Shown: in pieces, positions 10,910-21,414 of the stretch | Numbering within the stretch: the first letter of the stretch is position 1 | Layout: the number at the start of each line of letters is the position of its first letter | NCBI GenBank assembly: GCA_016712415.1 | Contig: JADJRC010000002.1 | Location: 62,001-126,000 of the forward strand | From: Lewinellaceae bacterium | GTDB lineage: Bacteria; Bacteroidota; Bacteroidia; Chitinophagales; Saprospiraceae | DNA length: 64,000 nucleotides | Direction: 5' to 3' | Notes under the pieces: model-generated | The model's input: only the letters and a program-made list of their open reading frames with translations | What the model was told of the DNA's origin: nothing | Database searches by the model: none | Program-made: the position numbers and the translations under genes

Positions 10910-13415
10910 ATGTTGGAAACATTCCTAAAAGCAATCGGACTTTCCGAATCCAATTTCAATACACTTATTGGAATACTGGGTTTTATACTAGCCCTGGCCT
11001 CGGCCATCATTCCGGCGATCCGGCGTTTGATCTCCCGGGTTTTTTACAAAATATTGGGCTGGCTGGGTTTTACAAGGTGGGTCTATCGCAAGCGGTTCCT
11101 GGAACGTCACAGCAAACTCCATAATATTTACTTAGACAAAGAGGAAGTGTTGGACCTGCGGGCCACTTACATCCCGCTCCACATTGACCGCCCCGGCCAT
11201 ATCGGCCGAATGCCCGCGGTAGCCCTGCTTGCCGACTCCAGGCAACGCCGGTTGATTATTGTCGGCGATCCCGGCACCGGAAAAACAACCCTGCTGAAAG
11301 CTTTTGGAACGGGGATATTGCGCCCATTCAGCGGCCTGCGACTGCACGATGCCTTCCATATTAAACAAATGCAGGAAACCCCGATCCTGGTTGACCTGCG
11401 GCACTTTGCCTCCCATGATTTTGCGGCTTTTTCGTTGGTGCAATACATCACCGACCATATTTTTCAAACTCAAATGAAGGTCAAGGACGGAGCGGCCTTT
11501 CTTCAAATGTTGCTCGATGACGGTCGTTGCCTGCTATTGCTGGATGGCTTGGACGAAGTGAGCGAGGAGTATTATGAAAGTGTCAAAAACCGCATCAGCG
11601 CCTTTTGCAATGGACACCTGCCGGACTTTGAAACGAGAAACGCCAGGGTAATTATGAGTTGCCGGAAGCAGAATTTTGAACGCCTGCGTAGGGATTGGGT
11701 ACCGCAAACCTTTCGCGAAGTTGTCACGCTGGTGCCTTTCAATACCGACGAGGTGTATAGTTTTCTGACACACCGAAAATCGGAGTTTCGCGAAGGTCGG
11801 ACCCCGGATGCTTTTTTCAAGCAAATTCAGGCATCCAACATGGCAGAACTGCACCGGAATCCCCTGATCCTGACCATTTCCTTAGGCCTTTTCCTGAATA
11901 CGCCGCATTATGAAATCCCGAATTCGGTGGCGCAGTTTTACGAAACGATCATCAAACACCTCCTGCACCGCCATGACTTTCGGACAGAACCGCATGTCAA
12001 AAAAGTCAACAAGTACAATGCTGACGATAAATACCGCTTTCTCCGGGAATTAGCCATGCATGTTGCGGAACGGGAGGAGGGTTTTGATGAATTTTCGTAC
12101 CGGGAAATTCTGGAGTTTTTCAAAGAGGTGCACCAGCGCATGACGAATGTAGCGCAGCAGGACGACAATGCGTTTATCCGCGAGATCATCGATCACTCGG
12201 GCTTGCTGACCAAAATTTCCGACGATGATGTCTATATCCTCGCGCATCGCTCTATTCACGAGTATTTTATCGCCGTGCAGTTGGCCCGTGCGCCTAAGGT
12301 TGGAAAGGAGCGTTTGTTAGCCAAAGCGGATAATTTGCATTGGCGGCAGGTCATCGTGTTTTTTGCTTCGCTGGACCATGCTGAAGTAGAGTCTTTCCTC
12401 AAAGAACTGATGCAGGTAAACCTGGAGCTCGCGGGCTACTGTGTTCCTTCGGCACAAATTCTCAGTCCCGAATTGGCGGAAGTATTGGCCGATGCCTTGG
12501 TGCAGGACATCCGGAAAGGAGCGGTCGCTATTTCACTGCCGGCCTTGGTCAGCATGACCAAAAGTTACCGGACCCCCATCCGCAATATCGCCATGCAGCG
12601 GCTGACGGCTGTGCTGGGAGAAGTGTTCCAAACAGAATCGAACCAATTGGCCGGCTTGAAGGAGGAAGATGTACCGGAACTACTCAACCAACTCGCCAAC
12701 ACCGGTTCCCTGGATGTACTGCCTACCTGCCTGCGGCTCAGCGAAATGGTGTCCAAACCAACCGATGCTGTTGCGCCGCTATGGCAGTGCCTGAATATTC
12801 CGGGCCTGGAACAGGATCGGGTGCTCACTGCCCGCTTGATTCGCCTGCTTCTTGATTTGGTCATGACGCCGGAGGGCCTGGAAGAACTGCAACGACAACC
12901 GGGATTTGCGCCGGACTTTGTTACCCCGGCGGTACGGGAGGCGGTTTATCCTTTTATAAAGGGGCAGGATCTGGAATCGAATTTGATTACGCTGCTGGCT
13001 TGGGCAGACAGGATTAGGTGTAACACCTTCTGAAACGAATGTTTTTTTAAAACAAAACAGGAAATACCGGGAAGCCTGGCGTACGGTGGAGCGGGACCGG
13101 TCGCGGTTTACTTTTAAAGTGCATTGGCACCCGTTTATGCTGTTTTTGAATACGTTTGCCGTGGTTGTGCCTCCTATTTACCTCATCATAGCGTTTAGTT
13201 TCTATGGATGGGAGGCAGTATTGTTGCCGGGAGAGAGTAGGTGGTGGCTTTTGCTTTATGGTGGGATTGGACTATTAAGTTTTTGGGCTTTATTGCTTGC
13301 ACTTATCAAGTTGGAGGAAACTAGCCTCCGATTGCTATTCGATATTGCAGATTACGAGAATACAGCCAGATTCATCGTTTGGATCGAGGAGAAAATTCAA
13401 ATTAAAAGAAGATAG
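10910..13415 (+). CDS. Membrane-anchored NACHT-family STAND NTPase
   Basis: About 835 residues after joining frames at about 13015. A hydrophobic N-terminal segment (about 17-38, ILGFILALASAIIPAI) precedes a NACHT module with Walker A GDPGTGKTT (119-127) and Walker B LLLLDGLDEV (208-217), then MSCRKQNF as the sensor-like segment and a winged-helix/helical region (IIDHSGLL ... YILAHRSIHEYF). The C-terminal half is alpha-helical. After the frame break the protein ends with two hydrophobic spans (LFLNTFAVVVPPIYLIIAF and WLLLYGGIGLLSFWALLLAL) and a short charged tail. STAND NTPases with this fold act as ligand-triggered switches, and bacterial NACHT proteins include antiphage proteins. No separate effector domain is recognisable, so the membrane segments themselves may be the output (inference). 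It is close behind the HNH pair. Confidence 0.85.
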
Positions 13416-13683
13416 TAAATGGACCACAATTGAGAATTTTGATCCCATCGTTTGCCAATGTCTTTTCGTTATTTTTAAGGGCTATGGCAATTAATATACC
13501 AATTGCTTTTTATAGTTTTTGGCTTTTATCTTAAGCTAATCTACTTTTTTAGTCCCATTATTGATTGGAGTCCAAAAGGCAAAACCACCTACCTCCGCAA
13601 ACCCAACCCCGCCATTGCCATCTACGACGACCCGCGCTCCAAACACTGGATTGAGCGCAGTGCGTAATCCCCCTTCACTCAAA
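13416..13683 (+). pseudogene. Gene remnant, C-terminal fragment of unknown protein
   Basis: Between the NACHT gene and the repeats lies a stretch whose plus frame reads SPIIDWSPKGKTTYLRKP ... IYDDPRSKHWIERSA and stops at 13665-13667. Just upstream, another frame reads LFLRAMAINIPIAFYSFW, a possible membrane segment. This looks like the broken C-terminal part of one protein with at least one indel near 13535. I do not recognise the family, and no start codon or upstream part remains. Confidence 0.4.
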
Positions 13684-13929
13684 CCTTCCAAAAAACGCTT
13701 GAAACCTACCCTTTCCCAACTCCGCATCGAAAGCTTTGCCGAGTTGTTGAACCAGGGCGCTATTCCCCGAATTCAGGGTAATGTGCTGCTCATAAGGATT
13801 CAGATAGACGGTTAAAGTCCCATCACTGGGCGTTTCTTCCCGCTGTTCCGATTCAATCCTGGTTTTCTTCCCGCTCAGCGCATCATCTCGGCCCAGCCCT
13901 GAAGGGCTGGGCCGAGATAAATATTTCAT
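13678..13929 (-). CDS. Small ORF combining a palindromic element and a duplicated 35-residue block
   Basis: An 84-residue frame starting MKYLSRPSPSGLGRDDALSG (the palindromic element read as protein) and continuing GKKTRIESEQREE ... TLTVYLNPYEQHITL ... FQAFFGRFE. The last part is duplicated at 17094-17202. Five of the six clear base differences between the two copies fall in third codon positions of this minus frame, so the block evolved as protein. The family is not recognised. The ORF may be the C-terminal remnant of a larger protein whose 5' part was replaced by the palindrome, as no convincing start or ribosome binding site is seen. Confidence 0.45.
13684..13796 (-). repeat. 113-bp coding duplication, copy 1
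   Basis: Matches 17094-17202 with seven substitutions and no gaps. On the minus strand both encode EQHITLNSGNSALVQQLGK ... FQAFFGR followed closely by a stop. The differences are mostly silent in that frame, indicating an old duplication of a real coding segment rather than recent assembly error. Confidence 0.8.
13878..13918. repeat. Palindromic element, copy B
   Basis: Near-perfect hairpin with arms ATCTCGGCCCAGCCCT and AGGGCTGGGCCGAGAT (13885-13918) and a 2-nt loop, preceded by CAGCGCATC. It lies just past the stop of the caspase-TPR gene. The core matches copies A and C. It could also halt transcription of that gene, although no T tract follows. Confidence 0.8.
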
Positions 13930-13941
13930 CGTCGGCAGGGT

Positions 13942-16891
13942 TTAGTCTTTTTGTATTTCAGGGAAGTATTTTTTGATCAAAGCGTTCCACTGTTCTGTTT
14001 GCATCCGTAGCGGGGCGAGGTCTGGATCCTGGATCAGCGTAGCATAGCTGGCCCCTTTTTGGATAGCTATTCCCACTTGCTGCAAGGCTTCGGCTGTATT
14101 TTCAGGTTCGGTGGCGGACAGCAAGTAGGCTATCCCCAGGTAGGCGCCGGCATAATCGGCATTCAGGTCAATTGCTTTTTGGTAGCCCTGCCGGCTTCTT
14201 CCAGGCGACCGGTTCGAAAATACATGGTGGCGAGGTGTTTGCGTTGATGGCCAAGGCTGGGTCGAGCGTAATAGCGCGTTTCAGGACCAATTCGGCTTCG
14301 GTATAGCGCTGCGTTTCGAGTAATACATGGCCCAGGTTGTTCCAATGGCTGGCTTGGGAGGAGTCCAGCGCTATAGCCTTCCGGAATATCGGCTCCGCTT
14401 CCAAATAGCGTTGTTCATTTGAGTATAAAATCCTAAGTTGCCCCCATACTAATGCATAGGTAGAATCCAATGCGATAGCCTTTTTATATGCATTTTCTGC
14501 TTCTTCATTTAGCTTCAAATTCCGGAACGCTTCGCCCAAATTACGCCATGTTTCAGCATTTGTAGAATCCAGTTCTATCGACTTACGATAGGCTGTTTCT
14601 GCCTCCTTGTATCGTTTTGTATAGGACATGCAATTTCCTAAAAACCTCCATGTCCATTTATTCGTCGAATCCAGTTCAATGGCATTAATATACGCGGCTT
14701 CCGCCTCGACATACTTCCCGGCTGAGACATACAGGTTCCCAAGCCCTATCCATTCATTAGGATAGAAACGCATCAATTCAATTGATTTTTTGTAAGCAAT
14801 TTCTCCTTCGGTATATTTTCCTGCATAATGGTATGTAGTACCCAATCCATACCATGAAACATAACAAATGGAGTCGAATGAAATAGACTTCTTGAATGCT
14901 TGTTCAGATTCAGGATATTGCTTGTTATATTGATATGACCAGCCCAGGTTTAGCCACGCTACAATATCGGTGGAATCCAGCGCTATCATTTTTTCGAACA
15001 CCACTTCATTTTTCGGGTTTATTGGATTGCATATATACTCCGAGAAGATCATCCAAGTGGTTTAAACTGGGATATTGAAGCAACACTGTTTCAGCTTCTG
15101 AATATTTTTTTGAATAATTATAAATATAATACAGAAAAGTAGCTGAGCTTGAATAGGATGGGTTTGAAACCAGTAAATTCTTAAAAAGCCGCTCAGCGGT
15201 ATCGTATTTTTTTTGATAGTAATACCAGGATGCCTGCAACTTGAGGGCAGCATTGGCGCCAGGGTCGATATTTGGATTCTGATTCAAAAGATCCGATACA
15301 GCCTCCAACTGAAGGCTGTCTTTTATCCCTAATCGCAGAATAACATAGGGAGAACTCCAGTTTGGCGCCTGTTCGATTGCTTTAATGGCATAATGTATGG
15401 CTGAATCAGGCAATTCCAAATAGTAGTGGTAGATCTTACTTAAATAGTACAAGGTCACCGGCGCATTTGGTTGCCACGGAGGCTTTCCAGAAATTTGTCT
15501 CTTATTTTCAGGCTGTCTTTGTCTTTATATAATTGGTTTTCCATGTATTGAAGGTATCCTTCAAAAATTGTTTTCTGCCTGTTAATACCGGATACATATA
15601 ATGGCCGGGACCAAGCAGAGAAGCCGCGCGCTCAGTTTCATGCGCTGTCGGCTTAAATTTCAGGCGCAATCCGTTTATACCCATGTGTGTTACCCACCTG
15701 GCATCATCCAGCAAGGCCTTGATAAAGCGCTGGGAATTGTCCTGCAAGGCAGCCGCATAGTTCCGTCGCATGGCATTGTGCAGGCGCTCCAATTTAGGTT
15801 CTGCGATCAGCTGCTTGTAATAAGCCTCCGCACAGGCATTTTCGGGCTCGAAAAAGGTCCTGTTCTGGAGGGCTTTTTTGAACAAAAAATAGGTTTCCCG
15901 TATGTTTGAATCTACGGTAGCCAGTATCTCGTCTTCCAGGTTGCGCGATTCAATCGTGGAGAATAGGGCCATCTGGTTGGTTCGGCCGGCGCGCAGGTCG
16001 GCCAGTAGTTTTGTATCTACCTGAGCCAGCCGTTCGCTGCGATTGCCCAGTACAAAAGGCATCTGGCTGACAGGTGCCACCTCGGCCGGCACGTGATCTT
16101 CCAGGTAACGCCCCACTTCCTGCAGGGTTACGGAGAGGTCCTGATTAGCATCAGCCATACCATAAAGTGCTTCTACCAAATTAAAGGAGAATGCGCCGCG
16201 CCCGCCGCCCCATTGCTCACCTTCGATGCTGTATTCGTTGGGCTGACAAGAAAGGATTTTGATCTCATTGGCGTATTGTTGGGAAAGGTTGGCGCTGGTC
16301 AGTTGACTACCGTTGTTGTCACTTCCCGGCCAATCTTCCGGAGTGGCAGGCATCGGTGATCACGGTGACTTTAGCCTTTATATCAAGCGAAAGGGTAGAG
16401 ATGATGGTTTGCAACATTCCCAGTTGCAAGGTTCCTCCGGTCATGTACACTTGAGAAGGCGCGTCCCAGCACAAGAGGAATCCAGGTTGCCCCCTTAATT
16501 TCGCCTCCACATCGCCATGACCGCTAAAATAAATGATGACCTGCTCACCCTCCTTAGATTCATCGATCAGCCAATACAAGGCTGCCCCGATTTTACCGGC
16601 GGTCGCCTCCTTGTTAATCAACACCTGGAGGTGGTCATCGTCGAGGGAGCCGCCCGCCGGCGAGCGCAGGAAGTTGGCAAATGCCTCCGCATCCCGGTCA
16701 GCGAAGCGCAAATCGGGGATGTCGGGGTCCTGGTAGTCGGAGATACCGACGACGACGGCGCGGGAGGTAGATACCTTTGATGAGCCTTCAGCCGATATTG
16801 GGATGACGCCTTTTTGCTGGGCAGAAAGCGGACTGGTTGCAGCCACAAGGGCAGTGGCCGATATAAGTAGGACAAAAAATGGTGTTTTCAT
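13942..16891 (-). CDS. Secreted caspase-like (C14) protease with TPR repeats (frame-broken)
   Basis: One gene of about 980 residues read in pieces, with frame breaks near 16345, 15480, 15030 and 14170. It has a signal peptide at about 1-24 (ends PLSAQ) and a caspase p20-like domain at about 45-300 with catalytic His125 in YFSGHGD and Cys182 in TDACHSGR. A connecting region follows (LSCQPNEYSIEGEQWGGGRG, VEALYGMADANQDLSVTLQE), and then many TPR units of the type NLGWSYQYNKQYPESEQAFK and NLGEAFRNLKLNEEAENAYK. The C-terminus ends NALIKKYFPEIQKD at 13942. With an export signal it acts outside the cytoplasm, unlike most defence caspases, and processing of envelope or surface proteins is one possibility. 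A TATATTTG box stands about 60 nt upstream. The protease fold is certain, the substrate unknown. Confidence 0.85.
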
Positions 16892-16950
16892 TTATTTGGC
16901 AATTTGCGATAGGTAGTAATTCTCAACAGCGCAGGGTTGTGTTGAAGGAT

Positions 16951-16958
16951 CAAATATA
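16951..16958 (-). promoter_or_regulatory. Putative Bacteroidota -7 box
   Basis: On the minus strand TATATTTG matches the Bacteroidota -7 consensus TAnnTTTG, about 60 nt upstream of the caspase-TPR start. A well-spaced -33 TTG is not evident, so this is only a candidate. Confidence 0.35.
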
Positions 16959-17093
16959 AATACCAGAAAACAATTTAGGGTATCAGTGTTCCCCAAAAAA
17001 ATGTTTTCAAAAGCCTGCGGGAATGCCATTAAAGCGATTCTGTTTGTCGCTAAAAAGTCGCTGGACGATCAGTGAACCAACTTGAAAGAACTA

Positions 17094-17202
17094 CCTTCCA
17101 AAAAACGCCTGAAACCCACCCTTCCCCAACTCCGCATCGAAAGCTTTGCCGAGTTGTTGAACCAGGGCGCTGTTACCCGAATTCAGGGTGATGTGCTGCT
17201 CA
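17094..17202 (-). repeat. 113-bp coding duplication, copy 2
   Basis: Second copy of the block at 13684-13796, beginning directly after the stop of the glycosyltransferase-like gene (17209). The minus frame reads FEQHITLNSGNSALVQQLGK ... FQAFFGR and stops. No start codon of its own is convincing. The gap up to the caspase gene start (16892-17093) holds only the putative promoter. Confidence 0.75.
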
Positions 17203-17208
17203 AAAGCT

Positions 17209-19100
17209 CTACCGCCCCCCATACCTCCGCGACTCCTGCACCAGCTGTCCCAATTCAACATACCGCCTGTTCGCCTTTTCAGCCAGCACTGTATTGCCGG
17301 AATAGGCATACAGATCGCTTTGCATTTGAAAATGGTAAGCAAACAAATTTGCGGTTTCAACTAAGTTCGGGGATTTCAGGCGTTGCCCAGGTTTTAGCTG
17401 CCGGATAAACTTCGGCTCACTTTGCAAAAATGCTGTGTGGAGCGCAAGGGCGCTATCCCATTCCTGTGCTTCCGTATAAGCTACAACGCGGTCGTTATAG
17501 ACAATTTCATAAAATACAGCGTAATCGGTCGGGTCCAGCATACTGCTGTCGGGCCGGTAGTTCCTCCAACTCAGGAAATAAAAACACAAAACTGCCACCG
17601 CTATTTTTGCCAAGCCAATCCGGCGTTTTTCCTTTGCAAATTGTAAACATTCCACCAGGGCATAAGCGGCAAAGGGTAAAAACAAAGCCACCAGCGGCGT
17701 GCGAAACCTGCCCAGCACATAGAAGCCCAGCAGTATGGCTAATTGAAGCAAAACAGCCAGGTACAAAGCCGGACACTTTTTGCGGTAAAAAAAAGTAAAC
17801 AAGATGCCCGTCACAGCACACCAGATCAGCCAGTTGGAATTTAAAAAAGCGATTTGAAGGGCCGGAACCATTGATTTATAGAAATAATAATTTTCGTTAT
17901 TCGGCCATTCCGTTCCATCCAGGGCGCTGCCCAATTTTTCCCCAACAAAGAAAAATACGTGCCTGCACCGGGATGCGTCTGCATGGCGCCCAGCACTGCG
18001 GCGCCGAGTTTGCCGCGACTTTGATCCATGATCGCAGCACACTTCGGGGCATCAGGCCGCCAACTGGCGATCGTTTTTGTACCGTAAACATTGGCTGTTA
18101 TAAAAGTGATTGGGCCGACACTGGAAATGCTGAAAAGCGGCACGCCGACGATGCCGTTTCGAAGCACCAACGGTGAAATAATCAGCAGCAGCCCGAAGCC
18201 CAGAGCGGCTATATTCCGAACCAAGGGTTTTGAAACCTTGCGCATTTTTACAAAATAAATGACCGGCGCGACGGGTAAAAACAACAAAAAAACAGACTGC
18301 ATCAAAACCGCCAGGCCAATCGAAATGCCGTGCAACAAGAATGCTGTTGTAGTACGTCGATCCAATGCCCGGTCTAAGGTCCAAACCAACAACAAAGCAA
18401 AAAATACACTCCATGAAGTGCGCAGGACCAGCATTTCCTGAAAAAGGATCATGCCGCAAAACAGGTACAACAAACCGGTCAAAACCGCCACGGTATCGCC
18501 GAAATACCGCCGGGCAATACTCCAAAGCAATACTCCGCTACCGACGCCGAACGCACTTTGCAACAGCAGCATCCAGTAAACGCCGTTGCCGCTGAGCCAG
18601 TACAATACCGCCAGCAAGTAGGCGTAAAGCGGCTCCTGATGGTAGGTATTGCCGCCGTACCATTGGTTCCACAAGGATTTTCCAGGTTCGAAGTTTGAAG
18701 CCCGGTTTGGATTGGCGGCCAGTATTTCGTTGCGTTTTTCGGGATGCTGATCAAAAAAGTAATCGGCAAACTCCCGGTGCCAGCCGTGATACGGGTGCAA
18801 GGGTTGTTGGTTGAGCCAGTCTCCGGCGGCTAAGCTGCGCGCCCAGTCATCAAAGAAAGCGCTGTCGGATTCTTTCCACTCGTACATCCGGTACAGCGGG
18901 CCGTTGGCCACCGAATCGAACATAAAAACGCGGATGAGCACCCAACACAGCACAAGTATTCCGAGGCTTGCCTTGCGGCGCCTGCTCAGCCATGCTTCAA
19001 GCCGTTCCGACAAGGGAGGGGCAGGCGAAACGAATGGAGATTTGCCTGGTGGTGCTACGGTATTCTTGTTCTTTATGCTTGGTTTACGTTTGTTTTTCAT
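17209..19100 (-). CDS. Multi-span membrane protein, glycosyltransferase-39-like (frame-broken)
   Basis: About 630 residues. A short basic cytoplasmic N-terminus (MKNKRKPSIKNKN) is followed by about ten membrane spans. The first periplasmic loop contains acidic residues (KESDSAFFDDWARSL) and later HQEPLYAYLLAVLYWLSG, the layout of ArnT/PMT-type transferases that use polyprenyl-linked sugars. A single frame break near 17920 separates the parts (SLLGKNWAAPWMERNG / LGSALDGTEWPNNENYYFY). The soluble C-terminus looks TPR-like (TEAQEWDSALALHTAFLQSEP). The sugar donor and acceptor cannot be told. The gene stands alone between a T9SS gene and repeat copy 2. Confidence 0.65.
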
Positions 19101-19191
19101 GCTGTTTTAGGGATGGAATCAGCAAAGCACAGCCAGGGTATCCTGTGCTCCATACAGGATACCGGGGCTTTGCCGGGTTTTGAAAAAATCC

Positions 19192-21007
19192 TTATTTCAC
19201 GATTAGTTTTCCGACGCCTGCCGCATGGCCATCTATCAGGATATGAAACAGATAAAGGCCTGCCGGCAAATCCACACAATGCAGTTCGACCTGTTCGCCG
19301 GAAGCCGGTACTGTTTTTCGCAGCCGCCCAATGGTATCAAACAGCTCGACCTGCCACTTGGTCCCCGCACAGTTGTCACAAATAAATTGCACCGTATGTG
19401 TTGCCGGGTTAGGATAAATCTGGAGGTTCAGATCGCGGCGGATCGGCGTATTGGTCCACACGACAGGGATAAACGCTTCCCCAACCGTATGAAAAACAGT
19501 ATCTGTACTGATGGATGCAAGTGTATCAAAATGGATTTCAGCAGCTCCGGAAATAACCGAACCGTTCGGAATGTCAGTAAATGTCCGCGCCCGATAGCTC
19601 ACATACCCAATGGAGCCTGCCGGATTTGAACTGCTGTCGGGCAAATCAATATATTCAATAATGAAGCGCAAGAGGCCGTCCTGGGTTAACAAGAAGGTAT
19701 ATGGATGGGAGGCAGCGCCTGGAACGACAGATGTCGGGTCGAGACCTGCTGGCAGGAATTCGCGCACATGCACCGTATGAACGGTATCGGTTCCGGTATT
19801 CTGAAATTGAATCTGGTATTCAATTTCGTCGCCGGCCTGAATCAGATGTGTACTGCCGTAGCCAATCGGAAGCCCCTGTATTTCATTGGGTTTAAAGGAA
19901 TCCGTTGCTTCCTGGCATGCTCTGGAATGATTGAACTGTCCGGCTGAAAAAGGGTATTGGAGGAAAACGCCGGTCGTGCTGTTGCCCGAAGAATCTGTAC
20001 CACAACCCTCGATAGTAGCATTGGTAAATACGTCGCCCGGATAGCCCGGCTCCTGTTCAGCGCGCAGGTGCCAGGTAGCGCCGTTGGCCAGCATACTAAA
20101 CTTCACCGAATCGCCGGCGTCTATCTGGAAAACATCCTGCCGGTACATGATGATATCTTCCGCAATAATATAGTTGAGAACAGGTGAAGGTACCTGTGCG
20201 TTGTTTTTCAGGATCAACTGAACACTGTCGCCCACACAAGCGGCCCTTGCCAGTAGTTGCGCGCCGTTCCAGGGTGTACCGGCCAAACAAATAGTATCCG
20301 GGTAAATGACGGCTTCTGAGCAGATCGTTTGCCCGGCCGGCACGTCGCAATCCAATTGATAGGTAACGGTAAAATCACGGCATTGATTAGAGAACATATT
20401 GCCCAGATCAAAACGCCAGGTATTACCGGGCAAGGCCGTGCCGGGAATAGAACTCGTTTGAAAAAGAAGTCGTGGGTCAAGATGCACATCCACATAAGCG
20501 TCCTGGACTTCTGCAAATCCATAGTTGCAGCCGCGTACCTGGTAGATTTGGTTGACGCATGGGCGGGGTGGCAGGCCGGAAAGGTCAACGCCCATGCGCG
20601 GGCAATCGCCTGATTGGATTGGAAAATCGACAACAAAATTCTCGTCTACATCCGATATAGCGAACTCGTGTACATTGATGCATCCCAAACCGAGATTGCT
20701 GGCATCTCTTAAATACACCCGCAAGAGGGTATCCCCCGGTTTAGCAACAATTAGCAATGGCTTATAGTCAAGCCTTCGACTCAGATGATGCAAAAACCTG
20801 ATTTCGCGACGGAAACAGTTTCATCGCAATGTAAGTCTTGGGCGCGGCTGGTTCTCCAGGGTCATAAACACAGTTCCCGATGGTGTCGAGAAATATTTTC
20901 CCGGAAAGCCAAAATACAGGCGTTTGCGCATGCAAACTCCTGTATACCCCGGACAGCAGCATTATCCCAATCAAAACACGCAACATTCGCAGTCGGGTTC
21001 TCTTCAT
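19192..21007 (-). CDS. T9SS-secreted surface protein with DUF11-type repeats
   Basis: About 605 residues. The start at 21007 gives MKRTRLRMLRVLIGIMLLSG ... SLHAQ, a clear signal peptide. A frame break near 20780 splits the N-terminal ~80 residues (FWLSGKIFLDTIGNCVYDPGE, an SdrD-B-like segment) from the rest. The middle has a conserved-repeat/DUF11-type segment (IEYQIQFQNTGTDTVHTVHV, REFLPAGLDPTSV, SYRARTFTDIPNGSVISGAAE). The C-terminus (DLNLQIYPNPATHTVQF ... LPAGLYLFHILIDG ... KLIVK) is a type A T9SS sorting domain. The protein is therefore expected at the cell surface or released. Its ligand is unknown. Confidence 0.85.
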
Positions 21008-21049
21008 GATTTGTATTTCATTTTGAAAAAGTTCAAACGGAGGGATTAA

Positions 21050-21209
21050 GAGCATGTTGGGGATTTTCCCGCCGGGCCCAAAACGGTCCTTTTTTCGCCA
21101 TTTTTCCTCTTTTTTCAGTCTCGTAGCCCCGCTATGTTCCTTCAAAAACAAAAAAACTGACAAAAAAAGCCCTCGTTTTTGCCTCCGGCAGAAAATCCCC
21201 AACATGCTC
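21050..21209. mobile_element. 160-bp MITE-like element with TAA target duplication
   Basis: Ends in a 19-bp perfect terminal inverted repeat, GAGCATGTTGGGGATTTTC and its complement, and is flanked by TAA on both sides (21047-21049 and 21210-21212). It has no coding capacity. The 3-bp T-N-A duplication resembles that of some IS5-group elements, so a full-length relative elsewhere in the genome is the likely source of transposase (inference). It lies between the T9SS gene start and the next gene. The remaining intergenic DNA (21213-21414) shows nothing else clear. Confidence 0.8.
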
Positions 21210-21414
21210 TAAGCGCCGGCATTTCTACTGGCTTCATGTTGCAAATGTGTCCTGAAGCAGGGGGTTTTACAAGTATTATTTTTGAGCAAACTTGAGCAGT
21301 TTTTTGACGAATTTTGCTTTAAATCACTGACTTTCAATTTTTAAATAAAAACCTAAAATCTATTGATTGATCTTTGCGCTTTCGTTGGTTTTAGAAAATA
21401 TTATTCTAAGGAGC

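Noticed and set aside
17082..17408. Plus-strand ORF of the 113-bp repeat read as a RiPP-like leader (LPQLRIESFAELLNQGAV)
   Set aside because: The pattern looks like lanthipeptide leaders, but substitutions between the two copies are silent on the minus strand and replace residues on the plus strand, and no modification genes are near.
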